Shown here one piece after another: positions 13,711-26,759 of a stretch of 64,000 nt of DNA. The notes below the pieces were generated by a model that saw only the letters and a list, made by a program, of their open reading frames with translations, did no database searches and had not been told where the DNA came from. Source of the stretch: Archilochus colubris (lineage: Eukaryota; Chordata; Aves; Apodiformes; Trochilidae); contig CM041084.1 in the NCBI GenBank assembly GCA_023079485.1, positions 62,157,709 through 62,221,708 on the forward strand, given 5' to 3'. Positions within the stretch are counted from its first letter, which is position 1; every line of letters begins with the position of its first letter. Position numbers and translations under genes: made by a program.

Positions 13711-14772
13711 TTGGGGCTGATGCTTGCATCAGTGTCAGGAGTTGGCAGTTTGCTCACTGGGCACAGGATGGGATATGGGATGTGAGCTGTGGAGTGTGTC
13801 TCTGCCCTGCCCCTACCCCTGTCCCTGCACAGCCAGCCTGACCTGTGTGCCATGACCAGTGCCGAGCAGCTGCCAGGGAGAAACACACGCTCCACAGCTT
13901 CTGGCTGGCTTTGGATGCACCAGATGCAGCTGGTCAGCAGGCTGATCAGCAGTATTTGGCACATGGGCTCCCAAAGCCAGAGAAAAACCACAGTGCAGTG
14001 CTGGGAATATATGAGTTGTCAGCACTACAGCAGGAGAGCAAGAGACAGGGATGAATGGAGGCCACTGAGCTGGTTAAACCCGTGCCTGCACGCACAACGC
14101 CTGCCAGAGGACAGAGCAGTGCAGAGGAGGAGTCTGTGGCACAGGGGTTGGGCAGCTCTGCCAAGGGCATGCAGCAAAATGGTGGTACAGTCGGGTACCT
14201 GAAGAAGGGCAAAAGATTAATGTGATGGGAGGGACTTAAGTTTAATGGTTTCAGGTCCCCTCTCTTTGCCCCTACAAAAACAGCCCCTATGGCCACAGCG
14301 CACTTTTCCTCAGCTCTCTTTCTCATCTTCGTTGCAAGACAGGCTCCCAAAATGGAGCATCTTCACTCAGCAGGTCCCTTGACCTTGGTCAGCCACTGCC
14401 TTACAAAATCCTCCATACCAGAATGCCACACCTGGCACATCCCCTTGCCACAGAAGCTGCTGCTGTCAGCACTGTCTGGCACTCAGCATGGGCAGCAAGT
14501 GGCAGCAGGCTCACAGCAAGCATGAAGGGAAGCAAAGGAGGGCTGTAGCTCCTCTGGGAAGTATGCCCTTTCTTTCACTGGGATGCAACGTACAATGCTG
14601 GCTGCAGCACAGTTGGGAAGCAGCAAAGCAGTCAATATCAAAGGTGCACTTGATCAGCCCAGAGCCACTTCCTACAACTTTTATTGTAATTATTCTTTCC
14701 CTTTCATATTTTCCTTTTATTTGGAGAAGTGGGCTTCATGATGCATTGCAAAAAGTATTTTGCTCATCTCAG
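13711..14772. other. Unique spacer between two CR1 copies
   Basis: About 1 kb of fairly GC-rich sequence between the tails of two CR1 insertions in opposite orientation. It contains overlapping open frames of 130-140 codons on both strands (13789-14202 forward, 13946-14350 reverse), but neither has a recognisable domain, a clear start context or splice-bounded ends. I treat them as chance frames. Confidence 0.5.
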
Positions 14773-15105
14773 AGAATCACACAGAATCACAGAATTGTCA
14801 CAGCTGGAAAAGGCCTCTAAGATCACTGTGTCCAACTGTCAACCTCACCTCCCCCCATTTTATATATTTATCAATATCTGTATCACCCACAAGAGCATGT
14901 CCTGAAGTGCCTTATCTACACGGTGTTTAAATACTTCCAGGGATGGTGGTTCCACCACTTTCTAATACCTAAATACTCTTTCGATAAAGAAATTCTGCCT
15001 CATATCTAGTCTAAACCTCCCCTGGTGCAACTTTAGGCCCTTTCCTCTACTGCTATCATTATTCACTTGAGAGAGGAGGCCAGCACCCATCTGCCTACAG
15101 CCTCA
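14773..15105 (-). mobile_element. CR1: CR1 LINE 3' fragment, antisense, older copy
   Basis: Read on the minus strand, this is a CR1 3' end. The tail is seen on the plus strand as AGAATCACACAGAATCACAG near 14773-14792, followed by the 3' UTR ('ctggaaaaggcctctaagatcac') and the end of ORF2, reaching to about 15105. It is more diverged than the 13.5 and 27.7 kb copies and carries many substitutions, so it is an older insertion or another subfamily. The upstream boundary is approximate. Confidence 0.9.
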
Positions 15106-16157
15106 CCACCCACCTCCCAGCTAACAAACCCAAGGTGCACTGCTTGCACAAAAGAACTGCCTCCCACGAGCACACGTGCACAGCCTTCTGCTGCTCATCA
15201 GGCCAAAATATTGCTTCTTCTTGATCCCACACACACATGTACACTGGGATACATGTATGCAGAGCAACAAGATACACTTCTTCTGGCCAGGAGGCAGGTA
15301 GAAAAAAAGCTCTTTTCTCTTTCACGTTGCTTCTTACCCTCATAGAGGGGGGCCATTTGCACCAGACGTGGGGAGGGGGCTGGCACAGGGGCTGTGTGCC
15401 TCCAGGGCTCCCTGCAGAAGGTGGGGCAAGGGTGCAGTTGTGCAGCCAGGGAAATCCAGTCAATGCAGCATTTCAGTCATGACAGCGACTCGAACGATGC
15501 TCACCACAAGCTGGAACATCTGCCCAGACCCTTCCAAAAGTGCACAGGAAGGTGCCAGGGATGGCTGGGCAGGCAGAGGGGTGAGCACGATTCATGGGCT
15601 GGCAGGAGGAAGCAGGGTGGCCATCAGGTCCCATCCAGCACCCACAACAGGAGTGGGGTGGTTGAGTAAGGAAAAAGGTCCAGCAAGAACAGTCCAGTGG
15701 CTGTGAATGCTGGGGGCACACCAGGCCCAGAGAATCACAAGAAGGTATTTTTACTGTGCTCAAGTCAGTAGCCTGCTCCGTTCTGTTCTTAATACAGGTA
15801 ACTAACTTAGACACCTAAATGAGGTGCTCAAGATAATCTCAGAGGATGTCACTCCAGCAGGCTGGCAGGATCCAGGTCATGCCTAAAACAACATGATGAC
15901 TCCCAGAGTTCCTCTGGATGAGATGCCTTCACGTTGTGTAAACAGAAATGTGTCCCACAGACTGGCTCACTTTCTGCTATTTCACCCTTATTCACAACAG
16001 TTTTATTCTGTTACAGAGCTCTTGTGTACCTAGAATTGACCTTTGGGTTCTACTGCAGGTACACAGTAGTGGGCTCTTGGGTTTGGCATCAGTTGAGGAG
16101 GGGAAGCCTTGGGAGTGAGGTTGCTGTCTCCTGTGCAGCATAATTTGGGATGCCTGT

Positions 16158-16181
16158 GGGTAGATGTGAGGGTAGATGTGA
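16158..16181 (+). repeat. 12-bp tandem duplication
   Basis: The unit GGGTAGATGTGA occurs twice back to back (16158-16169 and 16170-16181). It is directly followed by a second imperfect duplication of a CACTAATG...TACAGGGCA unit to about 16225. Confidence 0.85.
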
Positions 16182-18239
16182 CACTAATGCACATTGTACA
16201 GGGCACACTAATGTACAGGGCACACAGATTGTTCACAAATGTCTGAGCAAGGGAATTCCTTGTCACAGGACATTATGGGCGTTGAGGTTTGGCATGGGTT
16301 CAAAAGACAACCAGGGAAATTCATAGCAAAGCCAGCATTTCAAGCATGGAGGGCTAATAGCTGTGATGATGTTGATCCTTGGTTAGGTAGCTCCTGAGTC
16401 ACAAATCACTGGGGACCAGATGAAAGCCATGCATAAGTGACATGATCTGCTTGCCAAGTCCTTCTGCTGCATCCATGCAGAGACCAGACAGTGAGCCAGG
16501 TGGATCTCTGCTCTCAGTAAGAAAGGAGGGAGTGGGGCCAGAATTTTCCCAGTCTCTTCTTGCTCCAGACAGGTGTCGTACCCCCTGGAAGCCCTGGTTC
16601 TTCCAGCAAGAGATGAGGGAGAGTGTGTGCAAGGGCACGTGTTCCCTCTCTGCCTTGCTACCTGCTCCCCTGGGGCAGGCAGGGATGGGGCTCCCAGGAC
16701 CCTGCTGCCTGCTGGCAGGAGGATAATCTGGATGCATTACACTAAAGACTGGCCAGGACAATTTATCAAAGCTCTTTTGTGGCAGCTCATGCCCTGTGAA
16801 GACAAGAGTGAGACTCTAGACATTAGATCACCAAATTTAGAGCCTGACCTGAACTTTGTAATAAAGCTTCACCCAAGAGAGAAAAAAACAAAAGAATGAC
16901 ATAACTGTGTGCATGCACATGTGTGTGATCCAGGCGACCTTCCTTCCAAACCACTGACTCTCACAGAGCATCTCACTGCCCAGCAGGATTAGGCACATTT
17001 GAGGGCTTTAGGGTTCACACCATCCATTGGGATGTTTTGTGAAGCAGAGTCAGCCAAATCCATGAAGTAGCCCTGAGCTGCTGGCACGGTCCCTCCCTTG
17101 CTAACACAGGGGGCTGGCAGGCTGAGCAGAGAGGCCAGGGATAGAAAACCATGGAGAATAGACCTGCCAGATTGCTTTTTCTTGAGTCACTGCTGAGCAG
17201 ATGTAACACCACAGCATTTGGGAAAAGCTCATGTGGCACATATAGACTATGTTAGGGATGTACAGAGTAGTTTTCTGACCTGGCAGCAGGCACAGTGCCA
17301 GTGCTTTTATATTTCTATTTACTCATTTATTAAGTTTGGCTACTTATTTACTTGCCTGTCCCAGTTCTCAACAGGGTCTTCCAACTAGTGGTTTGCCATA
17401 ACCCTGAAAGGCAGGAAACAGGGTGTTCCCACACTGGAAGCTGACCATGATATCACACCAAGCCCCAATGGGAAACACTCCCCACAGCTGCCCCAGCAGC
17501 TCCACTCTGCCAGCACACACAGAGCAGCCCACCCAGTGCTCTTTGGGACAACAAGGAGCCTCCCCAGTCACACACGCACCAAAGCCTAGACTGAAGGGAC
17601 CTGGCAGTGTTTCATACAGATGTACATTTCCTACACTGCAGACAAAAGTGAATTACAGGCTGGATGGCCTGGGAATATTAGCAGCACAAGCAAAGGCTCC
17701 CACTTCCCTTCCTGCCCCCAAGGGAAAAGGCACAGAGGTAGCAAACATCATTTATCAGTTGGCTTGTGCTGAAAGAGCCTCTATCCTCCCCAGCAGAGGA
17801 GCAGGAGCAGAGGCAATATGAGACGAGTCAGGAAAGAGGTCTGTGGGGGTGATGGAAATAGCCTGGAGAGTCTTTCAGTTCTGAGGTTATTGTTCTGAAC
17901 CTGGCCCAGCTGACAGTCCTTACCAAGAGTTGTCACTACACAGCACCTATTTCATGGCCATGAGTTGATCATTAAGGCTGCTTTGGTAGCAGCTGTTCAC
18001 ATCGTTAAAAATACCACAGACAACCCTGGCCATCTTAGCAGAGACACTGAGGATTTAATTGGAAAGGACACCATAAATATTCTCCTTTTGTCAGTCCAGA
18101 TGATCTACCTTGACCAAACCTAAAGGCAGATTGATGGAGAAGCTGCTGCCACCCTGCCCTGCATCCAGAGAGTTTAGTTGCATGAGTGGTAAAAGCAATG
18201 CATCAGTGATCAGACTCAGGGAAATATTTGTTTACATAG

Positions 18240-18310
18240 TAAAGAATCCCCAGAAAATAATTACCTGATATCTGATTAAATGCTGACAGTTTGATTTATC
18301 TCGCTACTTA
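18240..18310. promoter_or_regulatory. Candidate MEIS plus PBX-HOX type motif cluster
   Basis: A TGACAG (MEIS/PREP core) at 18284-18289 lies just before TGATTTAT (a PBX-HOX composite site, posterior-group type) at 18292-18299, with an ATAATTA core near 18257 and GATTAAA near 18274. The spacing and order resemble HOX cofactor sites in vertebrate enhancers. This rests on motif matches only. Confidence 0.2.
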
Positions 18311-21300
18311 GAAATACTTGTTATGTATTTAACAAAATATATAAAATTAGAGCTGATATGTGGACATATTGGAACTCAGGGCTTCAAGCAGCAAATTCTT
18401 GCTACAGATGAGGAGAGTTAGTACTTTTTTAAAAATTATGCAGGCTAGTTTTTCTGCACCTTCCCTAGCAATACTGGAAGGCCATTCCTCATTGTTGGTA
18501 ACTGTGGGAGTTAGTATGTTTATTCATTAAAGACACAAGTGAAGTAAGCTTCAGACTTGCATCACCTCATCCCACCCAGGTTTCTATCACGTTTCAGCTC
18601 TGGGGCAAGCCTTCACCTTTGGAAAATAAAGAACTGGGGTATTAGTTATAAAGGTAATTTCTAGGTGTTTTGTCCCCCTTTCTCCCCCCACCAACCACAC
18701 AGGAATTATCACATTAATACCAATCACCTCTGAGTCCTGGGAAAGTCTCTGTAGCAAGGAAGTAGCTAGGATTTTACTTGAGAGAATGAACCTATAAATT
18801 AATAAAATTTGCATACTTTACAGCCATTACAAGTGAGCCTGGATCTAAAAAGCACTCGGTACTTGCTACTGTTTAAGTTCAGCAGTCAGAATCTCTCCAT
18901 AAATATCACTGCTATATGAGAAATTCTGCTCTCCCAGAAGCTGTTCATCTTTACCCAAAGTTTTAGAAAAACAGTCATCCTGCAGTCCTGTCCTACTTAG
19001 CTACAATATAATTGCTTTTTTCACATATAAATATATTGCAATCATATATATGAATTATAATGAAGGGTATATGGCAAGTCTATATTATACCATGTATATA
19101 TTTAGTATCTAGGATCACATCCTATACGTAAATGTTGATTTGTTTAGAAATGTAGCATATAAATGCACATTATTTTGCTGCTTCAGTCATAACTGAGTAC
19201 ACTGAACGGCAGCTGTAAATATGAGGAATAAAAGTCCATTTTATGATGTGTCATCACTTATTTTTTCCTGTTTATCCAGTAACTCACAGCATCAGAAAGG
19301 CTGTAAGGCATCCTCAGCTGTTAGTCTGAATTCACAGAGTTGCTGCTTATATTCATAGACTTCACTTATGCTTACTCTTGCCTTGAATGCTCAGAAATCT
19401 AGTAGTCAAGGATCAGAACAAGAGGACTGGCAGTTTTCACTCCACAGGTAACTCATAGTGCCCAGGAGAGTCACTAAGCCCATGGCATGCCTTAGAAATC
19501 AGAAGAAATAATGCAAGACCAACACATCCTCACCTGGGACATCCCCTCTGACTTCTCAACCACCTCAGCCCTTATTCCTAGTCACCCACCTCCTTCACCA
19601 CCATACATTGCCCCATGAGACCCCCTTGCTCCCTGCTTGTACTTGGCTGCAAAGCATCTCCCAGAGTGTGAGCATTACCAAAACCCCTCCTTTACCAAAA
19701 CTTGGGCAGTTAGCTGTGGTCCCATCACATGGCACGGGTAGAGTCCACACTGGGTGTCACATGCAGTCCAGGGCCATAGTGGAAAGCTTCCCACTCTGGC
19801 AAATTTTCACCTGTAGCCTAACCTGCATCCCACATGTTTATGATTGTTCTGTGTGGCACTGGTGGAAATGGATGTCTATGGATATTTCTTCTGACTTAGA
19901 CAAATCACTCCATCTACAGTAGCTGTGTTAGGGCTGCATTTGCCTACCACACATGTGTGGTGTGTGTGTGGAAACAATCTGAGCTTAGGTATACCCTCTG
20001 AATGTGTTCCTGTGACACAGGAACAAGTCCTAAAGTCACATTTAGAGAGCATCTGTCCCCAACACTGAGTGTAGTTATTAACTGTCAGGCCCAGTCTTTA
20101 GTGGTATATTCTGCCTCAGTGCAATCAATGGGCACAACGCAACCTAAGACAACATAACAGCAAAGAAAAAGCCTTAGTCCTACCGTAAACTAAGCTAGGA
20201 AAGGCCAACACTGCTCCTGTGAAGGAGGAATACACATCCTTCTGCTTGATGCTACTGTTCAGATGAGCACTCTCAGGAAAGAGGACAACTTTGTGTCAGC
20301 TCCTATTTTTCTTTGTTCTTATGTTTTCTTTTCCCTTCAATCATATCAACCTTTCCATAAGAGACCTGAGCTGTGAAAAAGCCATACAGCATCAAGCTCT
20401 GATTTCAAGAAGAAGTGAGGAAATGCACTGACTATTATGCAAAGGCCACAGAGATGAAGCAAGAGATGCGCTAATGAAGGATGATGAACTCAAACTCAGG
20501 AAAGTGAATAAAGCATCAGGCTGAAACACGGTATAAATTTCCTTCTAGTAGGTATCCTCTGAAACCAAAACTGGGGTTAAAAGCAGGTTTCTAATGAATT
20601 TTACCCCCCTACAGCCCCTCAGCATTCAAGTGGAGAACACACATCAGGTCAGGATTAGTCACCAGCAAGGTAAGGATCTGCTGTGGGTCATGGAGACTCA
20701 CAGACCCTGCCTGTGGCCAACTCCCTAGAGAAAGGTCAGAGTCATCACATCCAGGTAGGGAGCTCTCCCCTAGACTTATGGTCATAAAATGTTAAATGAA
20801 TAAAAAGCAAGGACAGTGACTTGTGCATTCAGCTATTTGTTCTGTCCTGCAATACTGTGGGGCAGTGACCAGCAACCCTAGTCATAAAATATGAGCTGAC
20901 CTGAAAGAGAACTTTTTTCCTTTCTGCTTTTTTCTTGGCTGAGCCACCTACACAGAGAAATCTCTTAACCTCTCTGCTCCCCCTGCTCCAGCAAGCGACA
21001 GAACTGGCAATTCTTCTGTAGGCATTAAGGTCTTGATCTTGCTCCCACCAAAGTTGAAGGCAAAATTCCCATTGTGTGAAGGATCACAACTAATTTCCTG
21101 TGAGCTCCGTGACGTTGTTTGAGCCAGCTTCCCAAAACAAGCCAATGCATTTCTAAAACCACAGCTGAGGGTCTACTGTATTATAACGTGACCCCTGATA
21201 GGGCAAAAACTGCTGCGAGGTGACTTGTCCCAGCTATTATTTTAGGCTGCTGACTCAGGAGCACAGGGCTGCCTTGTTTCACATCTGAAAGGACATTTTT

Positions 21301-22104
21301 CTTTATTTTGGGACCACACAGGATAGAAACAGTTTGGGGTTGTCGGTTTGTGGGTGGAAAAAGGAGTGGGAGGTTTCCTTCAGAAACACAAATCATGAGG
21401 AAACTCAGGGCTCACGAGAAGTGGCTTCCCAGTGCCCTGGGACCACGGGAACCCAGAAGGGCTCTCACCAGTGCTCCCCATGGGTGCTGATGCTGGAATC
21501 TGTGGTGCCAGGGAAGCAGGTGTGGGTGGCAGAGCATCCCCAGAGAGCCAGGAGGTGGGAGTAACCTCGTGGGGAAGGTGGGAACCAGATCAGAGGGCAC
21601 TGTGCAGGGAAGTGCTGGGGACAGCCAAGCCCGAAGAGGAAGTTGGGGCTGCAGTAGGCGTCGTGTGATTCCTCTGAGCCACTAATAAATGCCAAAAAGG
21701 AAGAGAGCTGAGCCAGGATGCTGATTAAAGGCTCCTCCTTCTCCACAAAGGGTGGGGGAGGACCTCCAATGATGCACCCTTGGTCTGCACAGTTCTAGAA
21801 AAGCCTTCTGCTGCTGAGGTTGAAGCCATGGGGTGCCCCTGGCACAGACAGCTCCATGCCTTCTCCAGGTCCCTTCGAAGTCCTGTCAAAGCAAGGACCA
21901 CTCAGATTACCCCAGGTCTGACTGAGAACATTGCTGAGGGGGGGGATGTTGCCCAAGCCTGTTTGATTGGTCCTAAATTAGTCCCCACTTAAACACATGC
22001 AGAAATAAAATGAGCCTGTCGCTTCCCTATCAGCAATTTATGGAACATTAGAGTCTGAACTGGCAAAAGTCCCACTTTGCTGAGAGCAAGATCAGGCACT
22101 CGCC

Positions 22105-22510
22105 TGGCTCTTCACATACAATTGCTTTCAATTCGGCTCAGTTACCAGAGAACTATAATATCTGAGAGAATTTTTTAAATGGATCATTTTGTCAGGTTTT
22201 TTTCTTTACACTTGCTCTGCCTTAGACACTTGTCACCAATTTTATTTAATTAGCACCACAATTGTATTAACACCACATTTTTTTAAATTTAATTACGCTT
22301 CTGCAGTACCCCAGCTTGTTTTGTGCAATTAGTGCTCTACTTTCATACAAATTAATCTCCCTGGAGAACTGCATCGAAAAAAGAGAAAAAGAAGAGACCT
22401 CATTTAATGGAAATAACAACATCAGCTGACAATGTATGTATGTAGCCCTCATATGTTGCCAAACATGCAATTTGAGGTTTTTTTGACGCCCATACACATG
22501 AAATGATCAG
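22105..22510. promoter_or_regulatory. Candidate conserved non-coding element, homeodomain-motif rich
   Basis: About 400 bp of AT-rich, non-repetitive sequence with several homeodomain-type cores: TTTAATTAGC near 22243, TTAATTACG near 22289, CAATTAGTG near 22327 and AAATTAATC near 22349. The density and absence of repeat or coding signal resemble deeply conserved enhancers. Conservation itself cannot be seen from one sequence. Confidence 0.3.
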
Positions 22511-25500
22511 GGTGTTTTCTCTGGATTGAATTCAGGATTTTTATTTCGTAGTGGGCTTTCTGCCCTGGATGTAACACAAAGAGTTAACTCCATCTTCTGC
22601 TCTATCAGGCAATTTAATCTAAAGAGGACAGGAGGAAGACTGGTTCCTGGATCTGGTAAACATTTGCTTTATCAGGGAATGTAAGAGTGCCTCTAGCAGC
22701 CCTTTCTCAATTTAACTGGAGCCAACTGCAGCATTTGAGGCAAATTTAGGGTATTTAAAGCAACTGACTGCTCAGTCTCTGTGATGCTCCTTCTGTGCTG
22801 ACATTTGTTTAGTGTTTTGACTGCCCTCTGCATAAACTGTGATGAACCTGAACCACTAACTTATGCTCCAGCTTGCTTATGTTCCCAAACAGTAAAATAC
22901 AGCTAATTCCTGTGGTGAAAGAAGCTGAGTGAGCTGACTTTACTCATTACCCTTCTTTGTGCCATGGTATCAGAAACAAGCAAGAAGCATGGCCCAGGGG
23001 GGAGGATTTGGCCCAGTGATTTGCTTCAAATATCTTCGTACTTTCTTTTTTATTAATGTGCCATCTCCTGCACATCAGCATCTTTTACCCAACAGAAATG
23101 ATTGTGGGAAGCCCATGTGAGAGGGGAGTACAGGACCGGGGGGATACGCACGCACCCACGCAGTCAGGGGAGTGGGGTGCTGTCATTCCTCTGGAGCATC
23201 ACAGCTAAGGGACACACCAGAGAACATGGAGGTAATCCACAAGCCAGGGTAAAGAAAATACAGTAGGCCTGATGAGAGGTGAGCAAGAGGTTAGTACCCA
23301 TCCAGCACAAAGCAAAAGTTGCTTCTGATTTTTATGAAAAAAAAAAAAATCAGAGAAATTTGGCCTAGGGTGGATGCTTGAGAACTTCACCAAAATCACC
23401 AGTAAAACCAAGACATGGTGCATTTTTATATGTTTCCACTAGCTGGGTTTCACAGGAGATGATGCCCTTGCTAATGCCTTTGGAGACTATAGACCATGGC
23501 AGCAAACATCTCCTTCCACCCCAAATCTGATTCACATCATCTTTGGATACTCTTCTTACAGATACCTGCTCCTGGGGCAACTGCAGCTGCCCCAGATTAT
23601 TGCACCATCAACTGAAAGTCTGCAGAGCCCTCCAAGCAGGCTCAGCCAAAAGCTCTGTGATGAAGATGAGACTGGAGGAATTGATGCCTGAAGCATGTTC
23701 ACTGTCTCTTCAGAGGAATGTGTTTGAGAAACCCTGCGATGGGTAAGGGGCTTCTTCTACAAAATGTTGTCCACATCACAAAGGGGCAGGAAATAAATGT
23801 AGAGAATGAGAAATTGGACAGTTCAAATATTACCCCAAATCCTTTTTTGTATTTCAGAATGGCACTAGAAATTTTCCTCAAAGATAATCCACAACATTTA
23901 CCATTTTGTCAGAAATACTATAAAAATACACTTGCTCTTAGTATTAAGACTTCTCTTGCTTGTGCAAACTGGGATGGAGAACAGATACGTTTATAAGGCA
24001 GACACAAGTGGAACGTTGGTTAAAAAGTGGGGAAGTCAATCAGCCACTGAGAGCTGAAACCAGATCAAAGATCAGATCAATTATTAACTGGAGGTACATC
24101 AGGGATTTTTGGTTTTTCAAAGCTTACTTTCAGCCAGCTGAAAGTGATGTGTGTTGTGCTGCAACCTTTCAGTGTGTTTCAGACTAAAAGAAATTCCTAC
24201 TTAACAAACATCAGTAAGCTATAGGCTCAGTATTTCTTTCCACAAGTGACCTCTTGAAACTTGACCCTTTGCCAGTCAAACAGGACATTCTGAACATCTG
24301 ACAACCTTGCCGTAGACACATCAAATTAACTGTCAAAGAAATAAAAGCCCAGGACTTTCCTTGATGTCTTCTGGGTTCTGGGACAGCTGACCACAAAAAC
24401 AGCACCAGAGTGACACTTGGCTTTGTCTTGATGGCACGAGCTTGTGTTTTTATGGTTTGGCATCTCTTAGTTTTAAGCACGTAAGACAGCAGAATGTTTG
24501 TATCCACCAGTTTACTTTGTGGCAGAGGAGATTAGTAAGGTGGAGAGATTTGGATCGTTGTGAAAAAGCACCCAGAAGTTCAGAAGATGTCTTACCCATC
24601 ATCCCCAAATACTTTCTGGAGGACACAGGGCCTGTGAATACCTTGAAAAGAACAAGCCGCAAGCAGTCCTAGCATAGTCCTTGTGTGGACAACCTGTGAG
24701 CCCTACCAGCACAGTCCTTGCATGGGAATCTCCTTCTGCAGTTGGTGGGGGCAGAGGGGCTCTTTGCCATCTATCTTGGGAAGACACTTATATTTCTGAG
24801 GTGCTCCAGTGGGCCGCAGAAGCAGGACACATCTTCATGCATCTAATCAAGAATACTTTAATGCCACTTTTGCCTTTGCGTTCCTCACAGGTTATGCTAT
24901 GGTTTGAGCTCAGATCAGTCACTAGTCCTTCTGTCTCTGTGACTGACCAAGATATCTCACATAAGCAGCTTATCCCTCAGCTTTTCAGGCCTCTCCCAGC
25001 CTGCAGCAGGGTTGCCAGCATGTATTGAAGAGCATCGTGTAGGGTATCCCTTTCTCTAGGCCGAGGCCCCATTTTCTGTAGTCACTATGAAAGTATTTCC
25101 ACATTTTTCACTGCAACGGGGTTATCTTTCTAAAGCTCATTAGCTGGTATGTTTGAGTTCATGCGAGTAGTCCAGCAAAGAGGAAAATACCTACGTAATA
25201 CCTTGGGTAGGCTACAGCCAACATCCCAAGGTCAACCTGGCACCTTCAGAGTCCTCTAGGCAGTGGCCCTCCTCCATCCTGTCCATCCTGTCCATACAGT
25301 CTCATGGCCAGCACTCACACGAATGGCTGTAGCCATGAGTGCCCCCCCCTCTGAGTACAGGAGAGTCAAAATTTCATCCCCCTTCTCTGCTTGTCAGGCC
25401 AAAGAGGAACACATCATCCTTATGCTCAGGGCAGCTGTGCTTCCCAGGCATTCCCATGTGCCCCGGGATCACTAAAGGCTGTGGCTAAGTGCCGCGGTTT

Positions 25501-26200
25501 AGCTGTAATTATTCCCTGGAGACAACCCCTAAGAGCCGCGTCTGTCCCCAGCAGCTGCCTTGGTGGCAGCCAGCAGTGACCTCTTCCAGAGCAGACAGAC
25601 ACAGCCAGGAAAAAAAACACCATTTGCACCTCGGAGGTTTATCCATGGGGTGAGAGCTGTGTTGGGTGATGCTGCGCTCGGGGTCAGGTGTTGGGAGGGT
25701 GAAGCTCTTAGCACTGCCAGCACTGGTGCCCGGGCACTGCAGCTCCTTCCCCTGACCCTGGCAGCAGTGTTTGCCCTGATTGCTTAGATGCAAAACACTG
25801 GGAGTTTTTCTAAATTCTGGTGATGGCGGGGGCTTCTGCCAAGCTCACAGGACTGGGATTCCAAAGCTCAGCTCAGGTCTTGGTGATACCTCCAGCTAAA
25901 GCGTTTCTCCTTAGCACATCAAAGCATCACCGGCTAAAACCCCCTTGTTAGTGCTGGGTGCATGGATGCAGCAGACCAAGTTACTTTGGAGATTAATGAC
26001 ACAGTCGCTCGGCTTTTGTCCATTCTATTTGTTAACTAGTTAATTCCACAAATAATACAGAAGGGGGGATGGGGGAACCCCAACCCTATTCTCCAGAACA
26101 CCACTGCGAGGAGATAGGATTAGAATGACATCAAGTGGCTTTCAGCATGACTTTGTGTGGTGTCAGGGTAGACATTCATACTGCAATACAATTATTCAGT

Positions 26201-26272
26201 CAATCCCATTCCCTGTGAAGTCAATGGATACTGTGCCAGGGACTTCAAAGGAAGAAGGATCATGCCCTCCTG
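26201..26272. repeat. Ancient amniote repeat remnant, 'gaagtcaatgg' type
   Basis: The order 'gtgaagtcaatgg' ... 'gggacttcaaaggaagaaggatcatgccc' matches the layout of a widespread old amniote repeat, whose two 'ttgacttcaatggg'-like halves face each other before 'caggatcaggccc'. Several substitutions are visible. The family is recognised by pattern only. Confidence 0.45.
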
Positions 26273-26388
26273 TGCATTTTAGGGCTCTAACAGAGGTTGC
26301 TAAAAGCAGTTTTTAAAAAAAGTAATCCCATTTATTTTTCAGAGAAGCATGCAGAAACACTAGACTTGCTAGCTGCTGAGGGAATTCC

Positions 26389-26414
26389 TTTTTTTTTTTT
26401 TTTTTTTTTTTTTT
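26389..26414 (+). repeat. Poly-T tract (26 bp)
   Basis: An uninterrupted run of 26 T. Confidence 0.9.
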
Positions 26415-26732
26415 CCAGTTAATTGTGTTCCTAAGCAGAGCAAGGATGAAAACCAAGATCTTCTTTTAATCTTCTGTGAAATGAAAATTCAAAAAACTGC
26501 AAAGCTCAGTTTGGATCAGTGAAAAACTTGTTTTCCAGTAACATCAAAACATGTTTGTTTTGTTTGGTTTATTTTTGGTTTGGGTATCTGCTTCATCAGA
26601 GATGATGTTTTGTCATAGAGCATGCAAAATAAGTCTTTCAGTGATGTTTTAGTTAAATAAGACACCAGATTGGTCCAGTCTGACAAGGTCTGTAAGGAAT
26701 GTCTGGACAACACTGCAAGCATTTCACTCTGC

Positions 26733-26759
26733 TTTTTTTTTTTTTTTTTTTTTTTTTTT
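26733..26759 (+). repeat. Poly-T tract (27 bp)
   Basis: An uninterrupted run of 27 T about 320 bp after the previous tract. Runs of this length are length-polymorphic and error-prone in sequencing. Confidence 0.9.

Larger units (their letters stand above)
15106..22104. other. Gene-free unique sequence
   Basis: No gene or transposon was recognised. Open frames are short and overlapping (maximum about 130 codons near 17423-17821). Notable small features are two adjacent micro-duplications at 16158-16225, an AT-rich motif cluster at 18240-18310 and AT-rich sequence at 19010-19260. The GC-richer part around 15.3-17.8 kb shows no domain. Confidence 0.55.

Noticed and set aside
13488..13991. 167-codon minus-strand open frame.
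   Set aside because: It runs antisense through a CR1 3' end and continues into unique DNA without any domain.
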